A stretch of DNA of 61,803 bases from Micrococcaceae bacterium (GTDB taxonomy: Bacteria; Actinomycetota; Actinomycetes; Actinomycetales; Micrococcaceae), in NCBI GenBank assembly GCA_025465475.1, contig JAODMR010000055.1, positions 1-61,803 of the forward strand. Reading direction: 5' to 3'. A model generated the notes under the pieces. The model did not search any database and was not told the origin of the DNA. It saw only the letters and a program-made list of their open reading frames with translations. How positions within the stretch are numbered: the first letter of the stretch is position 1; each line of letters begins with the position of its first letter. Shown here piece after piece: positions 39,650-47,319 of the stretch. The position numbers and the translations under genes were made by a program.

Positions 39650-40621
39650 ATGCCCCAGCTGACCTACCGGCCCTGGCGTGAGGGCGACGACCTGGCCCTG
39701 AACGAAATCTGGGGTGACCCGGAAACCGCCCAGGCGGCACAGTTCCGGGCCGCCCTCGTGAGCTCTTCCAACGGGGGACCCGGCAGTCCGGGACCCTGGC
39801 GGCGGACCATCGTCGCCGAAGACCAGGGCATCCCGGTGGCAGCTGCAGTTGTCTACGAAAGCCTGCTCCACTCGCTCCGCCTCTGGGCGTACGTCGAAGT
39901 GGCCCGCGACCATCGGCGCGCCGGGATTGGCGCCACGCTGCTCACCATGCTGCGCCGTGAGGCCGAGGAAGCACCTTCGGGCGTGACCCGGCTGCGCACC
40001 AAGGTGGAGCCCGGAACACCCGGGGCGGCGTTCGCCGAGGCGGCAGGGCTCCGGCCCGTGCAGCGCAGCCGCATCGTGGTGGTCAGGCCCGCCGCGCTGG
40101 AGCTTCCGGTGTTCGGGGACGGCAGCGAGGCGGCAGCGACCGCCCAGGTGCAGGACGCCGCCACCGGTTCGGTGGAGCTGACGGACGTCGTCGGACGGTA
40201 CTACACGGCCGTGAACGAGTGGGACTCCCCGGGAGTGCTCTCCCCAGGGTCGGTGCAGAAACTGTTCCTCGACGACCTGTCCGGGGCCCACGGCGCCATC
40301 GTCCTCAGGGAACCGCCGGCCAGCGCCTTCGGCGACTCCGTGCAGCCCAGCCGGAAGGGCAGGATCCAGGCTTTCGCCATCAGCTACGCCCAGGGGGGCG
40401 AGGACAGCCCCTCCGACGTGTTGTTGGGGCATGAGCCGGCGCTGGAGAAGGACACGGCGGCGCAGGCCGTTCGGGACCTGCTGGCACTGATCGCACACCA
40501 GTACCCTGTCCTGCTGGAGCTCGACGACTCCATGGCGGCTCTGCGCACCGTCGTCGAACCCCTCCTGGCCGACGGCCGCGCCGTGGTGCAGGGCGCGGAA
40601 ACCTTCGTCGTCAGTGACTGA
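39650..40621 (+). CDS. GNAT-domain protein
   Basis: A 323-residue protein whose N-terminal half (to about 145) is a GNAT acetyltransferase domain: LRLWAYVEVARDHRRAGIGATLLTML contains the acetyl-CoA loop, and GAAFAEAAGLRPVQRSRIV ends the domain. The second half is unlike known GNAT domains at sight and may be a degenerate second copy. The start ATG lies four bases after glyS, and the next gene starts eight bases before its end, so all three are probably co-transcribed. The acceptor is unknown. Confidence 0.75.
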   Translation: MPQLTYRPWREGDDLALNEIWGDPETAQAAQFRAALVSSSNGGPGSPGPWRRTIVAEDQGIPVAAAVVYESLLHSLRLWAYVEVARDHRRAGIGATLLTMLRREAEEAPSGVTRLRTKVEPGTPGAAFAEAAGLRPVQRSRIVVVRPAALELPVFGDGSEAAATAQVQDAATGSVELTDVVGRYYTAVNEWDSPGVLSPGSVQKLFLDDLSGAHGAIVLREPPASAFGDSVQPSRKGRIQAFAISYAQGGEDSPSDVLLGHEPALEKDTAAQAVRDLLALIAHQYPVLLELDDSMAALRTVVEPLLADGRAVVQGAETFVVSD

Positions 40622-41198
40622 CGACTCCGGTTACGCCAACGTCCGGATCTATGCGCAGCTGCGCCCCGACCCGGCCGGGCTGGAACACCTGGTGCGGCTG
40701 CAGCAGGCGCTCCCGCCGCACCGTGGCCGGCTCGTGCCGCAGCGGCAACTGCACGTCACCCTGATCCACTTCGGCAAGGTCCACGATGTCCACGGCGTCA
40801 TCGAACGGCACAGCGGGGTGCCGTACAACGACTACGCGGCGCTGCTGTCGCGTTACATCGCCGACACGGAGGCCGAGCTCCCGACCGGCAGTTCGGTCCT
40901 GGTGCCGGTGGAACTGGCAGGCTTCGGCCGCAACGGCCGGACGCTCGCGGTGCAGTACCGGCCGACGGCGGAGCTGATCGACGTGCATCAGCGGCTGCTG
41001 GCCATCCTGCGTACCTTCCTGCGCGATTGCGGCCTTCCGGACCCCGACGAATTCATGGCGCAGGACACCAATTTTATGTTCGCCCGGACGTTCAACCCGC
41101 ACATCACCGTATGCAAGGGGTTCGGGGGGAACCCGCCCCGGCTGCCGCTGGAGCCATTGCGGGTGGAGCCGATGCAGGTGGTGTACCGGCCGGGCTGA
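40614..41198 (+). CDS. 2H phosphoesterase / 2'-5' RNA ligase-like protein
   Basis: A 194-residue protein with the two HxT motifs of the 2H phosphoesterase superfamily: LHVTL (His47, Thr49) and NPHITV (His163, Thr165). The superfamily hydrolyses or forms 2'-5' or cyclic phosphodiester bonds in RNA and nucleotides. The GTG start lies within the preceding gene (8-base overlap), so translation is coupled. The substrate is not known. It converges with the monooxygenase gene, 21 bases away. Confidence 0.82.
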   Translation: MTDDSGYANVRIYAQLRPDPAGLEHLVRLQQALPPHRGRLVPQRQLHVTLIHFGKVHDVHGVIERHSGVPYNDYAALLSRYIADTEAELPTGSSVLVPVELAGFGRNGRTLAVQYRPTAELIDVHQRLLAILRTFLRDCGLPDPDEFMAQDTNFMFARTFNPHITVCKGFGGNPPRLPLEPLRVEPMQVVYRPG

Positions 41199-41219
41199 CG
41201 CCGGAGACCACCACCGGTC

Positions 41220-42341
41220 TTACTGCATGGTGAAGCGCCTGGCGATCAGCCGCTGCGCCGGCCCCGGTCCGGCCAGGGTCCCCAACACCGTGTTCCGGAT
41301 CCCCAGCGCCTTAGCCGGAAGGGGCCGCCCCAACGCCATGTTCAGCTCGGCCTGCCGGGCAGCCCGCCGGGCGGCCCGCAGCCGCTGCTGCTCCCAGTGA
41401 AGCAGTCCCCGGCCGGTCGCCCCGCCTGCCAGGGCCGTTCCGATAAGGGGAGCCAGCGCGCAGGCGTCCAGCCAGCCCAGGTTCATGCCCTGGCCACCGA
41501 TCGGACTGATCTCATGCGCAGCGTCGCCGATCAGCGCCGTCCGGCCATGCACCATCCTGCGCGCCAGGCCGGCACGGACGTTAAACGCGCTGAGCATGGA
41601 GTTGCTGTCCGGGTCGACGGCCACGCCGGTACGCTCCCGCAGCAGCCGCGCCAAACCCACGGCCGTGGGCTGCTCGACCAGGGCATCGGTATGAACGACC
41701 CAGCGCCGGATCGCGCCCGGTAAGGGAAACGACTCCACAATGCCGCCGGTTTCCAGGTAGAGGACGGCCACGTCGCCGTCGGCGGTGCTTTCGGCGAAAT
41801 CGCCCATCAGGTACATGTCGGGGTAGCTGCGTTGCCGGATGCCGACCCCCAGCGAACTCCGCACGGTGGAGCGGGCACCATCGGCGGCCACCAGGATCCG
41901 TGCCCGCAGCTCACCGGTGTCCGTGACCACGCGGACCGAGGCGCCGTCGTCGACCAACCCCAGTACCCGCACTCCGCGACGCAGTGCCTGCGGATCCAGC
42001 TCGGTGACCCGCTGCTCCAGCCATGCTTCCGTGCGGACCTGCGGAATGGCCAGCACATAGGGATGCCGCGGCGACGCGGAGGCAAAGGACAGCCCGGTCA
42101 CCAACCGGCGGTCACTGCGGGCGATACCGCGCCGGATTCGCACGCCTTCCGCGCACAGCAGGTCGCCGACGCCGATCAGGTCCAGCGCGTCCAACGCCGG
42201 GGGATGGATGCCGATGGCCCGCGAGTGGGTGCTGCGCGCGGGTCGCTGCTCCAGGATCTGCACCGTATGCCCCTGTTGCAGCAGCAGCGCACCCAGATAG
42301 AGTCCCACCGGTCCGGCCCCGGCGATCAGGACGTCAAGCAT
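41220..42341 (-). CDS. FAD-dependent monooxygenase
   Basis: A 373-residue flavoprotein hydroxylase of the UbiH/PHBH type. The FAD/NADH motif is VLIAGAGPVGLYLGALL (GxGxxG at 8-13). The DG motif region is VAADGARSTVRSSLG, and the second FAD motif is ALIGDAAHEISPIGGQGMN. The ATG at 42341 has a strong GGGGAGG site and overlaps the methyltransferase stop by eight bases. As the third gene behind a type III polyketide synthase, it probably hydroxylates the aromatic product, as SrsC does in the Streptomyces griseus phenolic-lipid pathway. Confidence 0.88.
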   Translation of the reverse strand: MLDVLIAGAGPVGLYLGALLLQQGHTVQILEQRPARSTHSRAIGIHPPALDALDLIGVGDLLCAEGVRIRRGIARSDRRLVTGLSFASASPRHPYVLAIPQVRTEAWLEQRVTELDPQALRRGVRVLGLVDDGASVRVVTDTGELRARILVAADGARSTVRSSLGVGIRQRSYPDMYLMGDFAESTADGDVAVLYLETGGIVESFPLPGAIRRWVVHTDALVEQPTAVGLARLLRERTGVAVDPDSNSMLSAFNVRAGLARRMVHGRTALIGDAAHEISPIGGQGMNLGWLDACALAPLIGTALAGGATGRGLLHWEQQRLRAARRAARQAELNMALGRPLPAKALGIRNTVLGTLAGPGPAQRLIARRFTMQ

Positions 42342-43029
42342 TCCCGCGGCCCTCCCCTGAGGATCCGGCCGGAAGCCCGCCGTCGGCCCGGTAGGTAAGC
42401 AGGTTGCGGAAGGGCCGTTCCCGCTGCACCAGCCAATGCTGGGGTACTGCCGCCTGCAGTTCATCGGCCCGGTAGCTGCGGCGGATCGAGGTCAGCCCGT
42501 CGCGGCGGATCAGGGATCCAGGAAAGAAGGGCAGGGTCCCCACAGAGAACAGGGCGTACGCCACGGGGCTGCGGGCTATGTCACTGTGGAACGCCGCCCG
42601 CCGGCACAGCCGTTCAGTATCCCGCAGCAAGCCGGCCAGGTCGGTGGGGGAGAGGTGGTGGAGCACGTGATTGGAGATCACCAGGTCGTAGCTCTTGCCC
42701 TCGGCAATCAGGTCGGAACTGAGCGCGCGCCGGAATTCCAGGTTGTTGTACTGCTGGCGTGAGGTGGCAAACCGGTGAGCCCGCTCGTCCGGATCGATGG
42801 CCGTGACGTGCAGGTCGTAGCCGTCCCGGCCCGCCCAACGCACCAACGACCGGGCCACGTCCCCGCCGCCACTGCCGACGTCCAGCAGGGTGGTGCGTCC
42901 CGACGTGGAAAGATATGGCAGCAGATGGTTGCGGTAGGCATGCCGCCAGCCGGCCACTACGGCGTTGATCAGCGGAAACTGCCGGTAGGTGCGGTCCAGG
43001 AGGACGGGATCGCAGTCGGGTTTGTCCAT
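42334..43029 (-). CDS. Class I SAM-dependent methyltransferase
   Basis: A 231-residue Rossmann-fold methyltransferase. Motif I is TLLDVGSGGGDVARSL (about 47-62), with the acidic post-I residue in VTAIDPDERAHRF and motif IV in YDLVISNHVLHHL. The start is the first ATG (43029), 50 bases after the polyketide synthase stop; GAGGAG touches it, so the exact start is uncertain. It lies between the synthase and the hydroxylase and probably methylates their product, in the role of SrsB, although SrsB itself belongs to a different methyltransferase family. Confidence 0.85.
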   Translation of the reverse strand: MDKPDCDPVLLDRTYRQFPLINAVVAGWRHAYRNHLLPYLSTSGRTTLLDVGSGGGDVARSLVRWAGRDGYDLHVTAIDPDERAHRFATSRQQYNNLEFRRALSSDLIAEGKSYDLVISNHVLHHLSPTDLAGLLRDTERLCRRAAFHSDIARSPVAYALFSVGTLPFFPGSLIRRDGLTSIRRSYRADELQAAVPQHWLVQRERPFRNLLTYRADGGLPAGSSGEGRGNA

Positions 43030-43079
43030 CTCCTCGATCGCGTCCCTGTCCCGGTCGCGCAGGAAGGGGATTGGGGTCC

Positions 43080-44267
43080 TCAGGCCGGCACCACCACGGC
43101 GGACCCGCGCTCCAGGCTCACGGCGTTCGCCGGCAGCGACGCCCCCACCTTGGTGAACAGTCCGGTCTCCACGGTCAGGCCCGGTCCAAACGCCATGGAG
43201 CAGATCCGCTCCTCGCCGCCATCGAAGGGTTGGTCCAGGATGTGCTTGAGCACAAACATCACCGTGGCGCTGCTCATGTTGCCGTAGTTGCGCAAGGTTT
43301 CCCGCGCGGGGATCAGCTGCTCCTCGGTCAGGCTCAGCTTGGCCTCCACCTTGTCCAGGATGCTTCGGCCACCGGGATGGATCGCCCAGTGCTGAATGTC
43401 CCGGTAGGGCTTGCCGTACACGGCCGGTTCCCGCGCCAGCAGCGGCTCCAGGGCGCCGACGATGTGTTCGTCGATGATGTGGGGAACGTACGTGCCAAGC
43501 ACCATTTCGAAGCCCTCGTCGCCGATGTTCCAGGCCATTGACTCCTCTCCGACGGGTGTTAGGACCGTTTCGAAGTGATCCAGCCGGATGCCTGGTCGCT
43601 CCGACGGCAGCTCCCGGGCGCTCACAATCGCGGCCGCCGCGCCGTCGGCGAACAGCGAGGACCCCATGATGGTGTCCGGGTTGTTGGAGCTGCGCACGTG
43701 CAGCGAACACAGCTCGGCGCTGACCACCAGGACCACCGCGTTGGGGTCCGCGTCGCAGAAGGCCTTGGCGGCCCGCAGGGCGGGGAAGGCGGCGTAGCAG
43801 CCCATGAACCCCAGATGGTAGCGCTGCACGGCAGGATCAAGGCCGAGCGCGCGGACCACCTTGTAGTCAGGTCCGGGGTTGTAGAAACCGGTACAGGAGA
43901 CGGTGATGACGTGGGTAACGTCAGCTGCCGTGATGCCTTCGCAGGCCTCCAGGGCCTTTGATGCTGCCTCGATGAACAGCTTGGTGGCCTCCACGGCGAA
44001 GATCTCATTCCTGACCTTGGTGCTGGGCCTGAGCAGCTGCCCGGTGCGGCCATCAAAAAAGACCGGCGCATCGGTGTCCTGGTCCAGGGTGAGTTCCTCC
44101 AGCGCCGTGTACCGGATGTCGATGGCGGAGGAGTCGAAGCAGGTGTTCACCAGCCGGACGCCTAAGCGGGTCAGCCCGGGTTGGGCGGCAAAAACGTCCC
44201 GCACCTGGGGCTGCACGAGCACCGTGGGAGGGACGGCAGTTTCCAGGGACCTCAGCGTGACCGTCAT
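43080..44267 (-). CDS. Type III polyketide synthase
   Basis: A 395-residue chalcone-synthase-like homodimeric enzyme that condenses malonyl-CoA units on an acyl-CoA starter. The catalytic triad is complete: Cys125 (VSCTGFYNPGPDY), His297 (WAIHPGGRSILDK) and Asn330 (NYGNMSSAT). The GFGPG-like loop appears as MAFGPGLTVE near 358-367. The order synthase-methyltransferase-flavin hydroxylase matches srsABC-like phenolic-lipid operons, so an alkylresorcinol or alkylpyrone is a reasonable product. The malonyl-CoA it needs is made by carboxylases such as the accDE product elsewhere in the window. Confidence 0.93.
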   Translation of the reverse strand: MTVTLRSLETAVPPTVLVQPQVRDVFAAQPGLTRLGVRLVNTCFDSSAIDIRYTALEELTLDQDTDAPVFFDGRTGQLLRPSTKVRNEIFAVEATKLFIEAASKALEACEGITAADVTHVITVSCTGFYNPGPDYKVVRALGLDPAVQRYHLGFMGCYAAFPALRAAKAFCDADPNAVVLVVSAELCSLHVRSSNNPDTIMGSSLFADGAAAAIVSARELPSERPGIRLDHFETVLTPVGEESMAWNIGDEGFEMVLGTYVPHIIDEHIVGALEPLLAREPAVYGKPYRDIQHWAIHPGGRSILDKVEAKLSLTEEQLIPARETLRNYGNMSSATVMFVLKHILDQPFDGGEERICSMAFGPGLTVETGLFTKVGASLPANAVSLERGSAVVVPA

Positions 44268-44272
44268 AGTCC

Positions 44273-44279
44273 ATTCTTA
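44273..44279 (-). promoter_or_regulatory. -10-like box of the polyketide synthase operon
   Basis: TAAGAAT on the minus strand, five or six bases before the ATG at 44267, so the message is probably leaderless. Confidence 0.4.
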
Positions 44280-44352
44280 GGGGACGTTGGAGCAGATGAC
44301 AATGAGCAAGGGCGGAGTCGGGTTGGCTTGACGCGCCGGCGCCGCACGGGCA

Positions 44353-44370
44353 TAGGCTAAGCATGCTTAG
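44353..44370 (+). promoter_or_regulatory. Promoter with overlapping palindromic operator
   Basis: TAGGCT (44353-44358) is a -10 box that would start transcription near 44365. The perfect palindrome CTAAGCATGCTTAG (44357-44370) overlaps its end and the start point, where a bound protein would block transcription of the 91-residue gene downstream. Confidence 0.55.
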
Positions 44371-44437
44371 TTGTTGTGGATGGTCCCCCTGGGCCTGCCG
44401 CCCTGGCGGAGTCCGTCCCGCCATGAAAGGAGCCGCA

Positions 44438-44713
44438 ATGTCCCCCAGCGAAACCGACGCAGCAGGCATCGACGACGTCATTGAGCCCGAAGGTGACGGA
44501 CTGCCGCAGCCGGTGCGCAGCGGCCACGGAAAGATGCCTGAGGAACTGGACGACGACGCCCTGGCGGACGCCACGGAGCGTGAGCGGGTGGCGGTGGGGC
44601 TGCAGGACTACGCCTCCGCTGACGTTCCGCCCGCCACCGACCCGGCCCCGCCGGAAACCTCGGAAGAGGCTCTGCGCGCGCAGCAGGGACTGAAGGACGA
44701 CGACGGGTTGTAG
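44438..44713 (+). CDS. Small acidic hydrophilic protein of unknown function
   Basis: A 91-residue protein, rich in D, E, P and A, with no membrane helix and little predicted structure: it begins MSPSETDAAGIDDVIEPEGD and ends QQGLKDDDGL. The middle part ELDDDALADATERERVAVGLQDY may be helical. It has a strong AAAGGAG ribosome site and its own promoter with a palindromic operator, which argues that it is a real, regulated gene. No family was recognised. Confidence 0.7.
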   Translation: MSPSETDAAGIDDVIEPEGDGLPQPVRSGHGKMPEELDDDALADATERERVAVGLQDYASADVPPATDPAPPETSEEALRAQQGLKDDDGL

Positions 44714-44812
44714 CCCCGGCAGCGCCCGGCCGCACCCATCCTGCACAGCCCGCAAAAATGCCCGAACGGCTGAGGGCCGGGAGCTGGCCGGGCAGGATTT
44801 GCCGGGCTTTGA

Positions 44813-44818
44813 GAGAAT
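44813..44818 (+). promoter_or_regulatory. -10-like box of dus
   Basis: GAGAAT, six bases, GTG 44825. The rest of the 111-base gap shows no other feature. Confidence 0.35.
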
Positions 44819-44824
44819 TGGACA

Positions 44825-46006
44825 GTGACTGTTACAGACCTGCCCGTCAGCACCACCCGGTTGGAGCTTCCTCCGCTGCAGCTGGGCAACCTCACCGTTG
44901 ACACGCCCGTGGTGCTCGCGCCCATGGCCGGCATCACCAACACCGCTTTCCGCCGCCTCTGCCGGGAGTACGGTGGCGGCCTCTACGTCGCCGAAATGGT
45001 CACCTCGCGGGCCCTGGTGGAGCGCACACCGGAGTCCCTGCGCATCATTTCCCACGACGACGACGAAAAGGTCCGCTCCGTGCAGTTGTACGGCGTCGAT
45101 CCTGTCACGGTCGGGCGGGCGGTGCGCATGCTCGTTGACGAGGACCGGGCCGACCACATCGACCTCAACTTCGGTTGCCCGGTCGCGAAGGTGACACGCA
45201 AGGGTGGCGGCGCTGCCCTGCCCTGGAAGATTGACCTTTTCACCGCCATCGTGCAGACGGCGGTCCGTGAGGCCGCCAAGGGCGGCATCCCGTTGACCAT
45301 CAAGATGCGCAAGGGTATCGACGAAGACCACCTGACCTACCTGGAGGCGGGCCGGATCGCCCGTGACAGCGGGGTGGCCGCCGTCGCCCTGCATGGACGG
45401 ACAGCCTCCCAGTTCTACTCCGGCCAGGCCGACTGGTCGGCCATTGCCCGGCTCCGCGAAGCCCTGCCCGACGTTCCCGTGCTGGGCAACGGGGACATCT
45501 GGTCAGCCGAAGATGCCATCCGGATGGTGCGGGAAACCGGCGTCGACGGCGTCGTCATCGGCCGCGGCTGCCAGGGCAGGCCCTGGCTGTTTGGTGACCT
45601 GATGGCCGCCTTCGAGGGAAGCGACGCCAGGCACACCCCTGGCCTGCTGGAGGTCTCGGAGAGCGTGTATCGGCACGCGCAGCTGCTGATTGAAACCTTT
45701 GGCGAGGAGGACAAGGCACTCCGGGATATCAGGAAGCACATGGCCTGGTATTTCAAGGGCTACGTTGTGGGTGGGGAGTTGCGCGCCAAACTCGCCACGG
45801 TACCGACCCTGGCCGTGCTGCGGGAGTTGCTGGATCAGCTGGACCCGACGGCGCCGTATCCGGGCGCGGATGCCGAAGGGCCGCGCGGCCGGGCCGGGAC
45901 CCCCAAGCGGACTGCCCTGCCGGACGGCTGGCTCAAGGAGCGCACCCTCAACGGAGCGCAGCAGGCTGACATCGCCGCCGCGGAACTGGACGTGTCAGGT
46001 GGCTGA
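44825..46006 (+). CDS. dusB: tRNA-dihydrouridine synthase
   Basis: A 393-residue FMN enzyme that reduces uridines in the D-loop of tRNAs. The TIM-barrel N-terminus is VLAPMAGITNTAFRRLCREYG. The catalytic cysteine is in NFGCPVAKVTRKGGG, followed by LTIKMRKGID. ALHGRTASQFYSG and the phosphate-binding GNGDIWSAEDA complete the FMN site. It is most like the DusB group, but the exact uridine cannot be assigned. It starts with GTG six bases after a -10-like box and overlaps dgt. Confidence 0.93.
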   Translation: MTVTDLPVSTTRLELPPLQLGNLTVDTPVVLAPMAGITNTAFRRLCREYGGGLYVAEMVTSRALVERTPESLRIISHDDDEKVRSVQLYGVDPVTVGRAVRMLVDEDRADHIDLNFGCPVAKVTRKGGGAALPWKIDLFTAIVQTAVREAAKGGIPLTIKMRKGIDEDHLTYLEAGRIARDSGVAAVALHGRTASQFYSGQADWSAIARLREALPDVPVLGNGDIWSAEDAIRMVRETGVDGVVIGRGCQGRPWLFGDLMAAFEGSDARHTPGLLEVSESVYRHAQLLIETFGEEDKALRDIRKHMAWYFKGYVVGGELRAKLATVPTLAVLRELLDQLDPTAPYPGADAEGPRGRAGTPKRTALPDGWLKERTLNGAQQADIAAAELDVSGG

Positions 46007-47303
46007 CATCTGGACCGCCCCGCCGGCCGAAGCAGGCATCCATAACCCCGGCTATGCGGATGCGGACGTGCAGCGCTGGGTTCCCGAGGCGCCGAAGAGC
46101 AGCTATCGGTCACCGTTCGAACGCGACCGGGCCCGGGTCCTGCATTCCTCGGCGCTGCGCCGGCTCGGTGCTAAAACCCAGGTGGTGGCACCGGACACCG
46201 ACGACTTTGTCAGGACCCGGCTGACCCACAGCCTGGAGGTGGCGCAGGTGGGCCGCGAACTGGGCCGGGCGCTGGGCTGCGACCCGGACGTGGTGGACAC
46301 CGCCTGCCTGGCCCACGACCTGGGACACCCGCCCTTCGGTCACAACGGCGAGTCGGCACTGAATGACATCGCGCACGCCATCGGCGGTTTTGAGGGCAAC
46401 GCACAAACGCTCCGCCTGCTGACCAGGCTGGAACCGAAAGTCCTGGACCCGCACGGCGGACCGGCTGGGCTCAACCTCAGCCGCGCCAGCCTGGACGCGT
46501 CCTGCAAGTACCCCTGGACCGCCGATGAAGCTCCGGTCATCCACGGCCACCGAACCACCAAATTCGGCGCCTACCGTGACGACCTTCCCGTATTCTCCTG
46601 GTTGCGCGACGGCGCCCCCGTGGGACGCTCCTGCGTTGAGGCGCAGGTCATGGACCTGGCTGATGACGTGTCCTACTCCGTGCACGACGTGGAGGACGCC
46701 ATCGTTGCGGGCCATTTCCAGCTCAAGTGGCTGGACAACGCCGACCAGCGCAACCGGGTGATCGGCTACACCCAGCAGTGGTACCTGCCGCACAGCGACC
46801 CCGCCGCCATCGACGAGGCCCTGCAACGGCTTGAAGCGACCCCCGTCTGGGTGCGGCACGCCGACGGGAGCAGGGCGTCCATGGCCGCCCTGAAAAACAT
46901 GACCAGCCAGCTGATCGGCCGGTTCTGTCAGAGCGCTCTGGACACCACCCGCACTATCTACGGGCCGCAGCCGCTGACCCGGTACGCCGCCAACGTCATC
47001 GTGCCGGAGGAAACGGTCACCGAAATCGCCGTGATGAAGGGCCTGGCCACTACGTTCGTAATGACCACGGACCACCGGCAGCCCATCTACCAACGCCAAA
47101 CCGACGTCTTGCAGCAACTGGTCTCGGTGTTGAACGCCACGGGTGACACTCATCTGGAAACCATGTTCGCCGCCGATTGGCGGGAGGCGCCCGACGATTC
47201 AGCCCGGCTCCGGGTTGTCATCGACCAGGTCGCATCCTTGACGGATGCCTCCGCCCTGGCCCTGCACGAGCGCCTGGCCGGCAGCCATCGGACCCTGTTG
47301 TGA
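45999..47303 (+). CDS. dgt: Deoxyguanosinetriphosphate triphosphohydrolase
   Basis: A 434-residue HD-domain dNTPase that splits dGTP (or dNTPs) into nucleoside and triphosphate. The HD metal site is RLTHSLEVAQ with CLAHDLGHPPFGHNGE. The later DLADDVSYSVHDVEDA supplies the second metal aspartate. The GTG at 45999 (GTG GCT GAC ATC) overlaps the dusB end by eight bases, so the two are coupled. dnaG follows 16 bases after its stop. dus-dgt-dnaG is a familiar order in actinobacteria. Confidence 0.93.
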   Translation: MADIWTAPPAEAGIHNPGYADADVQRWVPEAPKSSYRSPFERDRARVLHSSALRRLGAKTQVVAPDTDDFVRTRLTHSLEVAQVGRELGRALGCDPDVVDTACLAHDLGHPPFGHNGESALNDIAHAIGGFEGNAQTLRLLTRLEPKVLDPHGGPAGLNLSRASLDASCKYPWTADEAPVIHGHRTTKFGAYRDDLPVFSWLRDGAPVGRSCVEAQVMDLADDVSYSVHDVEDAIVAGHFQLKWLDNADQRNRVIGYTQQWYLPHSDPAAIDEALQRLEATPVWVRHADGSRASMAALKNMTSQLIGRFCQSALDTTRTIYGPQPLTRYAANVIVPEETVTEIAVMKGLATTFVMTTDHRQPIYQRQTDVLQQLVSVLNATGDTHLETMFAADWREAPDDSARLRVVIDQVASLTDASALALHERLAGSHRTLL

Positions 47304-47307
47304 GAAG

Positions 47308-47313
47308 TAAACT
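47308..47313 (+). promoter_or_regulatory. -10 box of dnaG (leaderless)
   Basis: TAAACT, six bases, GTG 47320. dnaG can therefore be transcribed separately from dgt. Confidence 0.5.
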
Positions 47314-47319
47314 GGCACC

